Positions 1 to 8,147 of a stretch of 9,970 nt of DNA are shown in pieces. The translations under genes were made by a program, and so were the position numbers. Source of the stretch: DASQLQ01 sp035629935 (GTDB lineage: Bacteria; Actinomycetota; CADDZG01; WHSQ01); contig DASQLQ010000162.1 in the NCBI GenBank assembly GCA_035629935.1, positions 1 to 9,970 on the forward strand, read 5' to 3'. Each line of letters begins with the position of its first letter. The first letter of the stretch is position 1. The notes below the pieces were generated by a model. That model did no database searches, was not told the origin of the DNA, and saw only the letters and a list, made by a program, of their open reading frames with translations.

Positions 1-3000
1 TTCCTGTTGCTGACCTCGCAGGCTCGCGAGGCCCTGCGGTTCATCGACACGGTGATCATCGACGAGGTGCATGCCGTCGCCGGTAGCAAACGTGGCGCGC
101 ATCTGGCTCTCAGTCTCGAACGCTTGGATGCTTTGCTGCCCAAGCCTGCTCAACGCATCGGCTTGTCGGCGACCGTTCGCCCCCACGAAGAGATTGCTCG
201 GTTCCTCGGCGGTTCGCAACCGGTTGAAGTCATCGCTCCGGCGGCGGAGAAGCGTTGGGACCTGAAGATCGTCGTCCCGGTCGAAGACATGGCCGCGATG
301 GGAGAACCGACGGGAGAGGTGCAGACCGGCTCGGCGAGCGGGATCGAGGAACGAACGAGCATCTGGCCGCACGTCGAGGAACGATTGCTCGAGCTCATCC
401 GCGAGCACAAGTCCACGATCGTGTTCGCCAACGCCCGTCGTTTGTCGGAGCGCTTGTGCTCACGTCTTAACGAGCTGGCCGAGGAAGAAGTCGTGCGCGC
501 TCACCACGGTTCGGTGTCGCGGGAGCAGCGGATGATCATCGAGGAAGATCTGAAAGCCGGTCGTTTGCCGGCGGTGGTCGCTACCTCGTCACTCGAGCTC
601 GGGATCGACATGGGCGCTGTAGACCTTGTCGTTCAGGTCGAGTCACCGGATTCTGTGGCATCGGGGTTGCAGCGCGTGGGCCGGGCCGGTCACCAGGTCG
701 GAGCGGTGAGCCGTGGCATCTTCTTTCCGAAGTTTCGCGGCGACCTCGTCGAGACCGCTGCCGTTGTCGAGCGGATGAAGGTGGGAGCGATCGAGGAAAC
801 CCACTATCCGCGCAACCCACTCGATGTCCTGTCGCAGCAGATCGTTGCGATGGTGGCGATGGACGAGTGGGATGTGGATGCGCTGGAAACATGTGTGAAG
901 AAGGCGGCTCCGTTCCACGAGTTGCCTCACGCGGGCCTCGTGAGCGTTCTCGACATGCTCTCGGGCCGTTATCCGTCCGACGAGTTCGCGGAGTTGCGGC
1001 CCCGGATCAATTGGGATCGGAACACAAACGTATTGACGGGTCGCACGAATGCGCAGCGTCTGTCGGTCACCTCGGGCGGGACGATCCCCGACAGGGGGTT
1101 GTTCGGTGTCTACCTCGCGACCGAGAAAGGTCCGCGCGTCGGCGAGCTGGACGAGGAGATGGTCTACGAATGCCGGCCGGGCGAGACATTCATCCTGGGT
1201 GCGTCCACATGGATGATCGAGGACATCACCCACGATCGGGTCCTCGTGTCACCGGCCCCCGGTCGTCCGGGAAAGATGCCGTTCTGGCACGGGGACGCCC
1301 CCGGTCGTCCGGTCGAGCTTGGTCGGGCCCTCGGAGGGTTCGTCAGGGAGCTCCAGAGTTCCGACGCGGAGACCGTGCGCACCCGTTTGGAAACGGCCGG
1401 CCTCGACGAGAACGCGGTCAACAACCTGACCCACTACTTGCGGGAGCAGAAGGAAGCCACGAACGCCTTGCCGGATGACCGCACGATCGTGATCGAACGA
1501 TTCCGCGACGAGCTGGGGGACTGGCGCCTCTGCATCCACTCGATGTTCGGTGCTCCGGTGCACGCACCGTGGGCCCAGTCGATCGAGGCGCGGCTGAAGG
1601 AGCGCCTGGGTATCGATGTGCAGACGATGTACACCGACGACGGGATCGTCGTCCGGGTGCTCGACACAGACGAGCCGCCGCCGATGGACGCGGTTCTGCT
1701 CGACCCCGACGAGGTGCATGAAGCGGTCGTCAACCAAGTCGGTAACTCGGCATTGTTCGCGAGCCGCTTCCGGGAATGCGCCGCTCGGGCGCTGCTGCTT
1801 CCGAAGCGGCGACCCGGTCAGCGAACTCCTCTGTGGCAGCAACGCCAGAAGAGCGCGCAGCTCCTGCAGGTCGCTTCGAAGTATGGGTCGTTCCCGATCA
1901 TGCTCGAGACGTTCCGTGAGTGTCTCCAGGACGTGTTCGACGTGCCGGCTCTGATCGAGTTGATGAGCCAGATCCGCTCGCGCGAGGTTCGGGTGGTCGA
2001 GGTCGAAACCTCGATGCCTTCGCCGTTCGCCTCTTCGCTGCAGTTCGCGTACGTCGCTGCGTTCATGTACGAGGGAGACGCGCCGATCGCGGAGCGGAGA
2101 GCTCAGGCGCTGTCCCTCGACCGCTCGCTGCTCGCAGAGATCATGGGGCGCGAGGAGTTGCGAGAGCTTCTCGATGGAGATGCGTTAACCGAGATAGAGC
2201 TCGAGCTGCAGCTCCTCACCGACAACCGCAAGGTCCGCAACCATGATGGACTTCACGATGCGTTGCGCATGATCGGGGACCTGGCACTGGAAGAAGCCCA
2301 GGCCCGCAGTTCGGTTCCGGGTGCAGTCGCGGGCTGGTTCGAAGAGCTCGAGTCGGCGAGCCGTGCGATCCGCTTGCGGATCTCGAGCGAAGAGAGATGG
2401 ATCGCGATCGAGGATGCAGGGCGCTATAGAGATGCACTCGGCGCGGCAGTTCCCCACGGGGTTCCGCTCGCGTTCCTCGAGCCGGTCGACGATCCGATCG
2501 GCGACCTGGTGGCTCGATTCGCAAGGACGCATGGGCCATTTGTTCCGGCCGATGTGGCGACGCGGCTCGGGCTCGGCACCGCAGTCGTGGATCAAGCCCT
2601 GGATCGACTGGAGGTCGATGGTCGCGTCATCGAAGGCGAGTTCAGGCCCGGCGGTTCGGGACACGAATGGATAGATGTCGAGGTTCTGCGACGACTGCGT
2701 CGCAAGTCACTCGCCGCTTACCGGCGCGAGATCGAACCCGCTCCGGCCGAGGTTTTCGCTCGATTCGCCACCGCATGGCACGGAGTCGGTCGTTCGGGCC
2801 CCCGGGAAGCGACGATCGATTCTCTCTATCGGGTGATCGAGCAGTTGCAAGGCGTTCCGCTTCCGGCTTCATCCTTGGAGAGACAGGTGCTTGCCGCCCG
2901 GCTCCCGGGTTATTCCCCGGCGTTGCTGGATCAGCTTGGTGCATCGGGCGAGATCGTGTGGTGCGGCGCAGGTGCGATCGGCTCGGATGACGGTTGGGTG

Positions 3001-3975
3001 TGTCTCGCGCTGGCCGATCAGGCCGGAGCGCTTCTGCCTGACCCGCAACCCACCGAGCTGTCGGAGACGGCACAGAGGATCCTCGACGCGCTGACCGGCG
3101 GGGGAGCGATGTTCTTCCGGCAGGTAGCGGATGCGGTTGATTCGACCGACGACACGGAGTTGTTGCTGTCTCTGTGGGAGCTCGTGTGGGCCGGCCACGT
3201 CACGAACGACACGTTGGCACCACTTAGAGCACTCGTTTCCGGTGGACGCAACCGGCCTTCCTCTTCCAATGCCGGTCGACGCCGGCGCGGTCCGGCTTTG
3301 CCGACGCGCCTGGGCCCCCCAGCCGGGCAAGGCCGGTGGAGTCTCGTGGCCCGCACCTCTGTAGAGCCGACTCGAAAACTCCATGCCATGTCGCGCCAGC
3401 TCCTTGAACGACATGGGATCGTCACTCGCGGTGCGGTGATGTCGGAACGAGTGACCGGTGGATTCGCTGGTGTCTACCCGGTGTTCAAGGCGATGGAGGA
3501 GTCCGGACGATGCAAGCGCGGCTACTTCGTCGATGGTCTCGGCGGTGCGCAGTTCGCTCTGCCCGGTGCCGTGGATCGGATGCGGGCTCTTGTCGAGACA
3601 TCTTCTGAGGATCGCCAGACCCACGTGCTGGCGGCGACCGACCCCGCGAACCTGTACGGAGCATCGCTGCCGTGGCCCGACCGCGAGGGAGGGCACCGGG
3701 CTGGTCGCAAGGCCGGCGCGCTCGTGGTTCTCGTCGACGGTCGCTTGGCCCTTTACGTCGAGAAGGGTGGGCGAACCCTCCTGTCCTATTCCGACGATCC
3801 CGAGATCATGCTCCCGGCGGTGGATGCACTTGCACTGGCGGCGCGCGAGGGGATGCTCGGGCGCCTGACGGTTCAGAAGGCCGACGGCGAGGCGATCGAG
3901 GACTCCCCGTTCGCCCAAGCCCTGTTGGATGCGGGGTTCCGTCAAACGAGTAGAGGACTAAGACTGCGTGCCTGA
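1..3975 (+). CDS. lhr: Lhr-type ATP-dependent 3'-5' DNA helicase, 5' end cut by window edge
   Basis: This is a large superfamily 2 helicase of the Lhr family, which in mycobacteria is a DNA-damage-inducible, ssDNA-dependent ATPase that moves 3' to 5' and unwinds RNA:DNA and DNA duplexes. The frame is open from base 1, so the gene begins outside the window; the roughly 150-200 missing residues should hold the Walker A motif. Counting residue 1 at base 1, I see motif II DEVH (21-24), motif III SAT (56-58), a second RecA-like domain with TSSLELGIDMG (195-205), and motif VI QRVGRAGH (224-231). Winged-helix and Lhr-specific domains follow, including TWMIED with Trp404, which probably matches the DNA-stacking Trp of M. 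smegmatis Lhr. The Lhr-core appears to end near residue 730. The remaining ~590 residues are the C-terminal extension of tandem winged helices, related to AlkZ-type (HTH_42) glycosylases. The visible 1324 residues suit a full length near 1500, and no frameshift is seen. The stop overlaps the start of nei2. Confidence 0.95.
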   Translation, partial: FLLLTSQAREALRFIDTVIIDEVHAVAGSKRGAHLALSLERLDALLPKPAQRIGLSATVRPHEEIARFLGGSQPVEVIAPAAEKRWDLKIVVPVEDMAAMGEPTGEVQTGSASGIEERTSIWPHVEERLLELIREHKSTIVFANARRLSERLCSRLNELAEEEVVRAHHGSVSREQRMIIEEDLKAGRLPAVVATSSLELGIDMGAVDLVVQVESPDSVASGLQRVGRAGHQVGAVSRGIFFPKFRGDLVETAAVVERMKVGAIEETHYPRNPLDVLSQQIVAMVAMDEWDVDALETCVKKAAPFHELPHAGLVSVLDMLSGRYPSDEFAELRPRINWDRNTNVLTGRTNAQRLSVTSGGTIPDRGLFGVYLATEKGPRVGELDEEMVYECRPGETFILGASTWMIEDITHDRVLVSPAPGRPGKMPFWHGDAPGRPVELGRALGGFVRELQSSDAETVRTRLETAGLDENAVNNLTHYLREQKEATNALPDDRTIVIERFRDELGDWRLCIHSMFGAPVHAPWAQSIEARLKERLGIDVQTMYTDDGIVVRVLDTDEPPPMDAVLLDPDEVHEAVVNQVGNSALFASRFRECAARALLLPKRRPGQRTPLWQQRQKSAQLLQVASKYGSFPIMLETFRECLQDVFDVPALIELMSQIRSREVRVVEVETSMPSPFASSLQFAYVAAFMYEGDAPIAERRAQALSLDRSLLAEIMGREELRELLDGDALTEIELELQLLTDNRKVRNHDGLHDALRMIGDLALEEAQARSSVPGAVAGWFEELESASRAIRLRISSEERWIAIEDAGRYRDALGAAVPHGVPLAFLEPVDDPIGDLVARFARTHGPFVPADVATRLGLGTAVVDQALDRLEVDGRVIEGEFRPGGSGHEWIDVEVLRRLRRKSLAAYRREIEPAPAEVFARFATAWHGVGRSGPREATIDSLYRVIEQLQGVPLPASSLERQVLAARLPGYSPALLDQLGASGEIVWCGAGAIGSDDGWVCLALADQAGALLPDPQPTELSETAQRILDALTGGGAMFFRQVADAVDSTDDTELLLSLWELVWAGHVTNDTLAPLRALVSGGRNRPSSSNAGRRRRGPALPTRLGPPAGQGRWSLVARTSVEPTRKLHAMSRQLLERHGIVTRGAVMSERVTGGFAGVYPVFKAMEESGRCKRGYFVDGLGGAQFALPGAVDRMRALVETSSEDRQTHVLAATDPANLYGASLPWPDREGGHRAGRKAGALVVLVDGRLALYVEKGGRTLLSYSDDPEIMLPAVDALALAAREGMLGRLTVQKADGEAIEDSPFAQALLDAGFRQTSRGLRLRA

Positions 3976-4753
3976 GGGAGACACCGTTCACCTCGCCGCC
4001 CGGCGCCTCGACGCAGCACTCGCCGGTCACGTTCTGACGAAGACGGATATCCGAGTTCCGCGTTACGCCCTTACGGACCTAAGCGGTCAGAAGGTAGAGA
4101 ACGTGATAGCGCGCGGCAAACACCTGTTGCTTCGCACGGATGGCAACGTGACTCTGCACACTCATTTCAAGATGGAAGGGTCGTGGCATCTCTACGCGCC
4201 GGGTGAGAAGTGGCGCGGCCCCGGTTTCCAGGTGCGAGCAGTGCTCGAGACCGACGACCGCGTTGCTGTGGGCTTTCGCTTGGGGATCGTCGAGCTCTTT
4301 TCGACCGATGAGGAGCATCGCGTAGTCGGGCATCTCGGCCCGGACGTGCTGGGCCCCGATTGGGACCCCGACGAGGCATTGCGTCGTCTCGAGAAACATC
4401 CCGACTCCCCGATCGGCGACGCGATCATCGACCAGACAGTGATGGCCGGGCCCGGCAACGTCTATCGAAACGAGATCTGCTTCCTGCGGGGCCTCGACCC
4501 GTGGACGCCGGTGGCGAAGGTGCCCGATCTAACGGGACTGATCGCGCTGACGAAGCGCGTGATGGAGGCGAACCGGACAACCGGTCGCCAGATCACGACC
4601 GGGCTCGACCGCCCGGGACGGGAGCATTTCGTTTACGGCCGCAAGGGCAAGTCGTGCCGGCGGTGCGGGACTCCCATCCGAAGGAAAGCAGAGGCGCCGG
4701 GAGAAGAACGGGTCACCTACTGGTGCCCCACCTGCCAACCGTCCAGCGGTTAG
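3968..4753 (+). CDS. nei2: Fpg/Nei family DNA glycosylase/AP lyase (Nei2-like endonuclease VIII)
   Basis: This 261-residue enzyme belongs to the Fpg/Nei family, which removes oxidised bases from DNA and cuts the abasic site by beta/delta elimination. The N-terminus MPEGDTVH supplies the catalytic Pro2 (the N-terminal residue after Met removal) and Glu3. Lys51 lies in RGKHLLLR, where the family has its conserved catalytic lysine. The helix-two-turn-helix spans about 150-172 and holds Asn164 in GPGNVYRNE. The C-terminal zinc finger has Cys230, Cys233, Cys253 and Cys256, with Arg248 at the expected tip. All key residues are therefore present. The start is GTG, fixed by the requirement for Pro next to Met; a weak AGAGGA lies 10 nt upstream. 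It overlaps lhr by 8 bp, so translation is probably coupled. The protein resembles M. tuberculosis Rv3297 (nei2), which also follows lhr, more than classical Fpg (mutM). The stop TAG overlaps the stop of the convergent gene. Confidence 0.93.
   Translation: MPEGDTVHLAARRLDAALAGHVLTKTDIRVPRYALTDLSGQKVENVIARGKHLLLRTDGNVTLHTHFKMEGSWHLYAPGEKWRGPGFQVRAVLETDDRVAVGFRLGIVELFSTDEEHRVVGHLGPDVLGPDWDPDEALRRLEKHPDSPIGDAIIDQTVMAGPGNVYRNEICFLRGLDPWTPVAKVPDLTGLIALTKRVMEANRTTGRQITTGLDRPGREHFVYGRKGKSCRRCGTPIRRKAEAPGEERVTYWCPTCQPSSG
4737..4751. repeat. Small inverted repeat over the convergent stop codons
   Basis: AACCG at 4737-4741 and CGGTT at 4747-4751 form a 5-bp stem with a 5-nt loop, spanning the last codons of both nei2 and the convergent hydrolase gene. 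There is no U-tract on either strand, so this is at best a weak bidirectional pause or termination element. It may simply be chance within coding sequence. No better terminator is visible between the two converging genes, which have no intergenic gap. Confidence 0.2.
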
Positions 4754-6504
4754 GCCCCCGGGATGAAGAAGTCCGTGTACGTCTTCGGGTTGTAGATGAC
4801 AGGCAGCGTCAGCGTCGTGCCTTCCTTGCCACCCGTGTAGACGGTGACCTGGGCTCCGCCGGCGAAGACGGGCACCTTGTCGGGGTGGCTGGAGGCGACG
4901 ATCAGACGCAGGCTGTGACCCTTCTCGATCACGTGCGCCTGGGCCATGCCGTCCATCTCGATCGACATCTTCTCTCCGGGAACCACAGGGGCCCACGCGT
5001 CGATGCCGTCGCGTAGTTCGGGGTTGATGGCGAATCCGGCTTTACCCATCAGGTCCACGTCGTCTCCCTTGACGTCGTACATCGACGAGATGAGGTGAAG
5101 TCTCGTAACGCCCAGCACCGAAGCAACGAGCTTCATCTGCGGGATCCCGACGACGAGCGTGTCCTTCTTGAACGGCTTCGTCTCGAACACGACGTTCCCA
5201 GTGTTGAACTCTTGCTCGAACCCCCGCTGGTCGGCGACGTAGGTGAGGCTTCCTTCGTCCTCGCCCTGCGAGCCTTCGCTCATCGAGCCGTCGGCCTGCG
5301 GGTAGAACGTGATCTTCTCGTCTACGGCCGGCGGCCAGGCTTTTGCGGTGAAGATCTCGCGGGTGTTCAGGAAGATCTCGGCAGCCGGGCCGGTGTCGAC
5401 CTTCTTCTGCAACAGATGCTTGTCGAACCACGCGTGCAGCGCAAGTGTCCACTGGTCGTTCTCGCACGGTGTGTTGACTGCGGCCTGCGGGCAGGAACGG
5501 TTGTTCGGCCCGATACCCGATCCGTGGTCCCACTGGCCGATCCATGCTTTGTCGCCGGGACGACGGCGGTTGTTGAACCACTCCATCCCTGGAGTGCGGG
5601 CAGCGTTGTCGTTGACACCGTGGATGTTGAAGACCGGGATCTTGGCTTTGGTTGCTCCTTCGGCGAAGTCACGCTCGGCGTGCCACTGCGACTCGGCCCC
5701 CGAGAGGTTCGACTCACCGCTGACGGCAGCTGAGTTCTGCATCCCGCAGCCGAAGTAAGTCATGTCCCCACCGGGGTTGTCCCCGTTGGGAAGGTGACGC
5801 TCGATAGCAAGTTGCTCGTAGGCCTCGATCGGTCCCGCCCACTGCAGGAAGTAAGGGACACCGCTCTGGAATTGGTGGTGGTACATCGCACCGAGGCCGG
5901 CGCTGGGGACGATCGTCTTCAGGTGCGGAGGCTTCTGGGCGGCGGTCATCTGCGGCGTCGAACCGACGTAGGAGTGACCGGTCATGCCGACGCGGCCGTT
6001 CGACCACTTCTGCTTCGCGGCCCACTCGACGATCTCGTAACCGTCGGACTGATCGAGCGGCCCCATGTGATCGAGGCAACCCTCGGATCGTCCGGTCCCG
6101 CGCAGGTCTGCGAACACGACCGCGTAACCACGCGGAGCGAAGTAGCCGGCGAGTCCGATCGCAGCTCCATCGGCCTTCGGGCCGGGAAGGATGCGCGTTC
6201 CCGAACGGTCGGCCAGCGTGCCGTGATACGGAGACAACTCGAGGATCGTTCCGAATCGGCCGGGAGCCTTCGGACGCACGACCTCGACGTAGATGTTGAC
6301 TCCGTCCTCCATCGGGACGTCGAAGGATTCACGCACAGTCTTGAAGCGCGGTTTGGAGAGGCCTTTGACCTTCGTGTAGTCGGTAGGTTGGCCGGCTCCC
6401 GCAGCGGGACGAGCGGGCACCGACATGGTTGCCGGAGCGGGGGCCTGGACCAGGCCGACAAGAAGGAGACACAGGGCGAATGAAGCGAGGGCGCGTTTTC
6501 TCAT
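4750..6504 (-). CDS. Secreted CocE/NonD (Xaa-Pro dipeptidyl-peptidase S15-like) hydrolase
   Basis: This 584-residue protein is an exported alpha/beta hydrolase of the CocE/NonD family, which contains cocaine esterase, acyl-peptide and Xaa-Pro dipeptidyl hydrolases; members cleave ester or amide bonds. Residues 1-26 form a Sec signal peptide: RKR, a hydrophobic LCLLLVGLV core, and a likely cut after an APA-type site. The hydrolase domain follows. SPYHGT holds Tyr93, at the place of the oxyanion-hole tyrosine of CocE. GHSYVG holds the nucleophile Ser178, and the likely acid and base are Asp299 (HGVNDN) and His327 (QWDHGS). Residues from about 370 to the end match the beta-rich jelly-roll (PepX_C) domain. 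Length and triad look complete. It is the last gene of the minus-strand unit, 42 bp after phoD. Its ribosome binding site is poor (GAGGG, 13 nt from the ATG) and sits in a hairpin. The substrate is unknown; calling it a peptidase rather than an esterase would be a guess. Confidence 0.88.
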   Translation of the reverse strand: MRKRALASFALCLLLVGLVQAPAPATMSVPARPAAGAGQPTDYTKVKGLSKPRFKTVRESFDVPMEDGVNIYVEVVRPKAPGRFGTILELSPYHGTLADRSGTRILPGPKADGAAIGLAGYFAPRGYAVVFADLRGTGRSEGCLDHMGPLDQSDGYEIVEWAAKQKWSNGRVGMTGHSYVGSTPQMTAAQKPPHLKTIVPSAGLGAMYHHQFQSGVPYFLQWAGPIEAYEQLAIERHLPNGDNPGGDMTYFGCGMQNSAAVSGESNLSGAESQWHAERDFAEGATKAKIPVFNIHGVNDNAARTPGMEWFNNRRRPGDKAWIGQWDHGSGIGPNNRSCPQAAVNTPCENDQWTLALHAWFDKHLLQKKVDTGPAAEIFLNTREIFTAKAWPPAVDEKITFYPQADGSMSEGSQGEDEGSLTYVADQRGFEQEFNTGNVVFETKPFKKDTLVVGIPQMKLVASVLGVTRLHLISSMYDVKGDDVDLMGKAGFAINPELRDGIDAWAPVVPGEKMSIEMDGMAQAHVIEKGHSLRLIVASSHPDKVPVFAGGAQVTVYTGGKEGTTLTLPVIYNPKTYTDFFIPGA

Positions 6505-6507
6505 AGT

Positions 6508-6528
6508 GGGCAGATTCGCCCTCTGCCC
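6508..6528 (-). promoter_or_regulatory. Hairpin just upstream of the CocE/NonD start codon
   Basis: On the minus strand GGGCAGA, a 7-nt loop GGGCGAA, and TCTGCCC form a perfect 7-bp stem. It ends 3 nt before the ATG at 6504 and lies wholly within the 42-bp gap after phoD. The only Shine-Dalgarno-like bases (GAGGG, 6518-6522) lie across the stem and loop, so folding could limit ribosome access. It lacks a U-tract, so it is not a standard intrinsic terminator for phoD. It could equally be an mRNA-processing or stability element between operon genes. Confidence 0.4.
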
Positions 6529-6546
6529 CGCTAAGTCCTGCCTGGG

Positions 6547-8136
6547 TTAGGTCCCTATGGGCTGGTCCACGGGGGCAACCGAATTAGCCCCTGCCTGCGT
6601 CGCCCATGCCTGGGCGAAGGACTGCGTGGCCTTCGGGTCCCCCCGGTCGGAGAGGTAGTACCAATCGACCTGGCAGCGCTCCTCGGTCACGTCCACAACG
6701 GAGTATCCGTGGGAGTCGAACTCGATCATCTTGATGTGGGGGTTGTTCGACTTGAGTCCTTCCTCGGCGGCGATCGATGTGGTCCTTGGCTCCGAGGAAG
6801 TGATCTCGTCGAGGTTGTCCGAAGTGATGGAGGTCCCCACGAACTCGACTGCCGCCGATCCTCCGACCGGATAGGTCTCTCTATCGGCAGGCACATCGGC
6901 CGCCCAAGACGAGTGGATGTCGCCGGTGAGGAAGACCACGTTGTCGATAGATCTGTCCGAGATGTGCTTCACGAGGCCGTCGCGCTCGACGCGATATCCG
7001 TCCCATGCGTCGAGATTGAAAGGTTGAGTCTTCGGCGCTTCTAGCGGCGTGAACATGAGCTCGTTGCCGATGATGTGCCACTGGGCCTGCGAGCCCGAGA
7101 GCCCACGCTTGAACCACTCGAACTGCGCTTTACCGGTCAAGGTTCGGCTGGGGTCGTCGGCCGAACCATCGCCGGTATCGCCTTGCTCGTCGCGATACTG
7201 ACGGAGGTCGAGCATGAACACGTCCGCCAAGCGCCCATAGTTGAGACTGCGATAGATCCTCGTCCGGTTCGTTTTGGGGGCCGGCAGCCGAATCGGCATC
7301 CATTCGAAGTAAGCCTTGTAAGCATCGGCTCGGCGAAGCGAGAAGTTCCTCTCCTCTTCGGTCTGATGGTTGACCGCTCCGCGCTTCCACGCGTTATCGG
7401 CGACTTCGTGATCGTCCCAGGTGAGGATGAATGGGTGCGCGGCGTGCAGTGCGGCGAGGTCTTCATCTGCTTTGTATTGCGCGTGACGTCTCCGGTAGTC
7501 CTCGAGCGAGAGGATCTCGTGGCCGGGGTCGTGGTAGCGCTTGAGCGCGTCGGCTTGCCCGTATTCGCCCTTGCCGTACTCATAGATGTAATCGCCTAGA
7601 TGCATCACGAAATCGAGGTCGTTGCGCTCGGCCATGTGGCGGTAGCCGGAGAAGAATCCCGCTTCGTAGTTCGAACACGAAGCCAGTCCGAACCGGATGT
7701 TCGTCGGGCTAGAAGACGGGTCGGGAGCGGTTAGCAAGCGACCGACCGGTGAGTTCTTACCCCGCGCCGTGAACCGGTAGTAATAGCGAGTGTCGGGTTT
7801 GAGCCCGGTGATATCGACCTTGGCCGAGTGATCGGACTGAGGTTTCGTTGTGAGCTCACCCTTCCGCACGATGTCGCGGAACCGAGGGTCGGCAGCGACC
7901 TCCCACTTGACGTCGGTCGGTCGACCCTTGCCGGAGCCCGGCATCGCATCGTCCGACGGCGTCAGTCGCGTCCAGATGATCGCTCCCCTTGCTAAGGGGT
8001 CGCCGGACGCGATGCCGTGCAAGAAGGGCCCCTGGTCGATCGCGGCGGCCGCATAAACGAAGGGGCGATAAAGGGAACTCGTCGCCGCGGCCCCCGCAAC
8101 GGCAACGGATGACTTGATGAACTTCCGTCTATCCAT
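6547..8136 (-). CDS. phoD: Tat-exported PhoD-family alkaline phosphatase/phosphodiesterase
   Basis: This 529-residue protein matches the PhoD family: secreted phosphatases/phosphodiesterases that use Ca2+ and Fe3+ to release phosphate from organic phosphoesters and, in Bacillus, from teichoic acid. The N-terminus MDRRKFIKSS is a twin-arginine signal (Arg3-Arg4), followed by an alanine-rich hydrophobic stretch and a likely cut near residue 30. The PhoD_N beta domain starts at FLHGIASGDPL (38-48). The catalytic domain has LASCSN with Cys154 (the iron-ligand cysteine of the family), HLGDYIYEYG with Asp182, WDDHEVADN with Asp241, Asp242 and His243, and LTGDIHSSW with Asp406 and His408. All expected motifs are present and the length is normal. 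The ATG has a strong AGGAGA (8142-8147) 5 nt upstream. This site overlaps the stop codon of the upstream metallophosphoesterase gene, implying coupled translation. Tat export fits folding and metal loading in the cytoplasm. I see no convincing Pho box, so phosphate control is unproven. Confidence 0.93.
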   Translation of the reverse strand: MDRRKFIKSSVAVAGAAATSSLYRPFVYAAAAIDQGPFLHGIASGDPLARGAIIWTRLTPSDDAMPGSGKGRPTDVKWEVAADPRFRDIVRKGELTTKPQSDHSAKVDITGLKPDTRYYYRFTARGKNSPVGRLLTAPDPSSSPTNIRFGLASCSNYEAGFFSGYRHMAERNDLDFVMHLGDYIYEYGKGEYGQADALKRYHDPGHEILSLEDYRRRHAQYKADEDLAALHAAHPFILTWDDHEVADNAWKRGAVNHQTEEERNFSLRRADAYKAYFEWMPIRLPAPKTNRTRIYRSLNYGRLADVFMLDLRQYRDEQGDTGDGSADDPSRTLTGKAQFEWFKRGLSGSQAQWHIIGNELMFTPLEAPKTQPFNLDAWDGYRVERDGLVKHISDRSIDNVVFLTGDIHSSWAADVPADRETYPVGGSAAVEFVGTSITSDNLDEITSSEPRTTSIAAEEGLKSNNPHIKMIEFDSHGYSVVDVTEERCQVDWYYLSDRGDPKATQSFAQAWATQAGANSVAPVDQPIGT

Positions 8137-8141
8137 CGATG

Positions 8142-8147
8142 TCTCCT
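8142..8147 (-). promoter_or_regulatory. Ribosome binding site of phoD, overlapping the upstream stop codon
   Basis: AGGAGA on the minus strand lies 5 nt before the phoD ATG and shares bases with the TAG stop (8146-8148) of the preceding gene. This is typical of an operon in which a terminating ribosome re-initiates on the next gene. Confidence 0.75.

Noticed and set aside
3230..3330. Possible frameshift or insertion in lhr at the Arg/Gly/Pro-rich stretch
   Set aside because: The frame stays open and conserved Lhr motifs resume directly after (GRWSL, then the GGFAGVYPVF region). This looks like a normal flexible linker between the C-terminal domains.
2869..3945. A 358-codon open frame on the minus strand inside lhr
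   Set aside because: It lies antisense to strongly conserved Lhr C-terminal sequence, shows no family motif, and has the low-complexity Arg/Gly/His content typical of a GC-rich shadow frame.
4360..5016. A 218-codon plus-strand frame bridging nei2 and the convergent hydrolase gene
   Set aside because: It overlaps the zinc-finger half of nei2 in another frame and the antisense of the hydrolase C-terminus, so it is explained by two real genes.
5794..6483. A 229-codon open frame on the plus strand opposite the CocE/NonD gene
   Set aside because: It is antisense to the signal peptide, oxyanion tyrosine and nucleophile region of a well-supported hydrolase, and it reads as repetitive Arg/Asp/Val shadow sequence.
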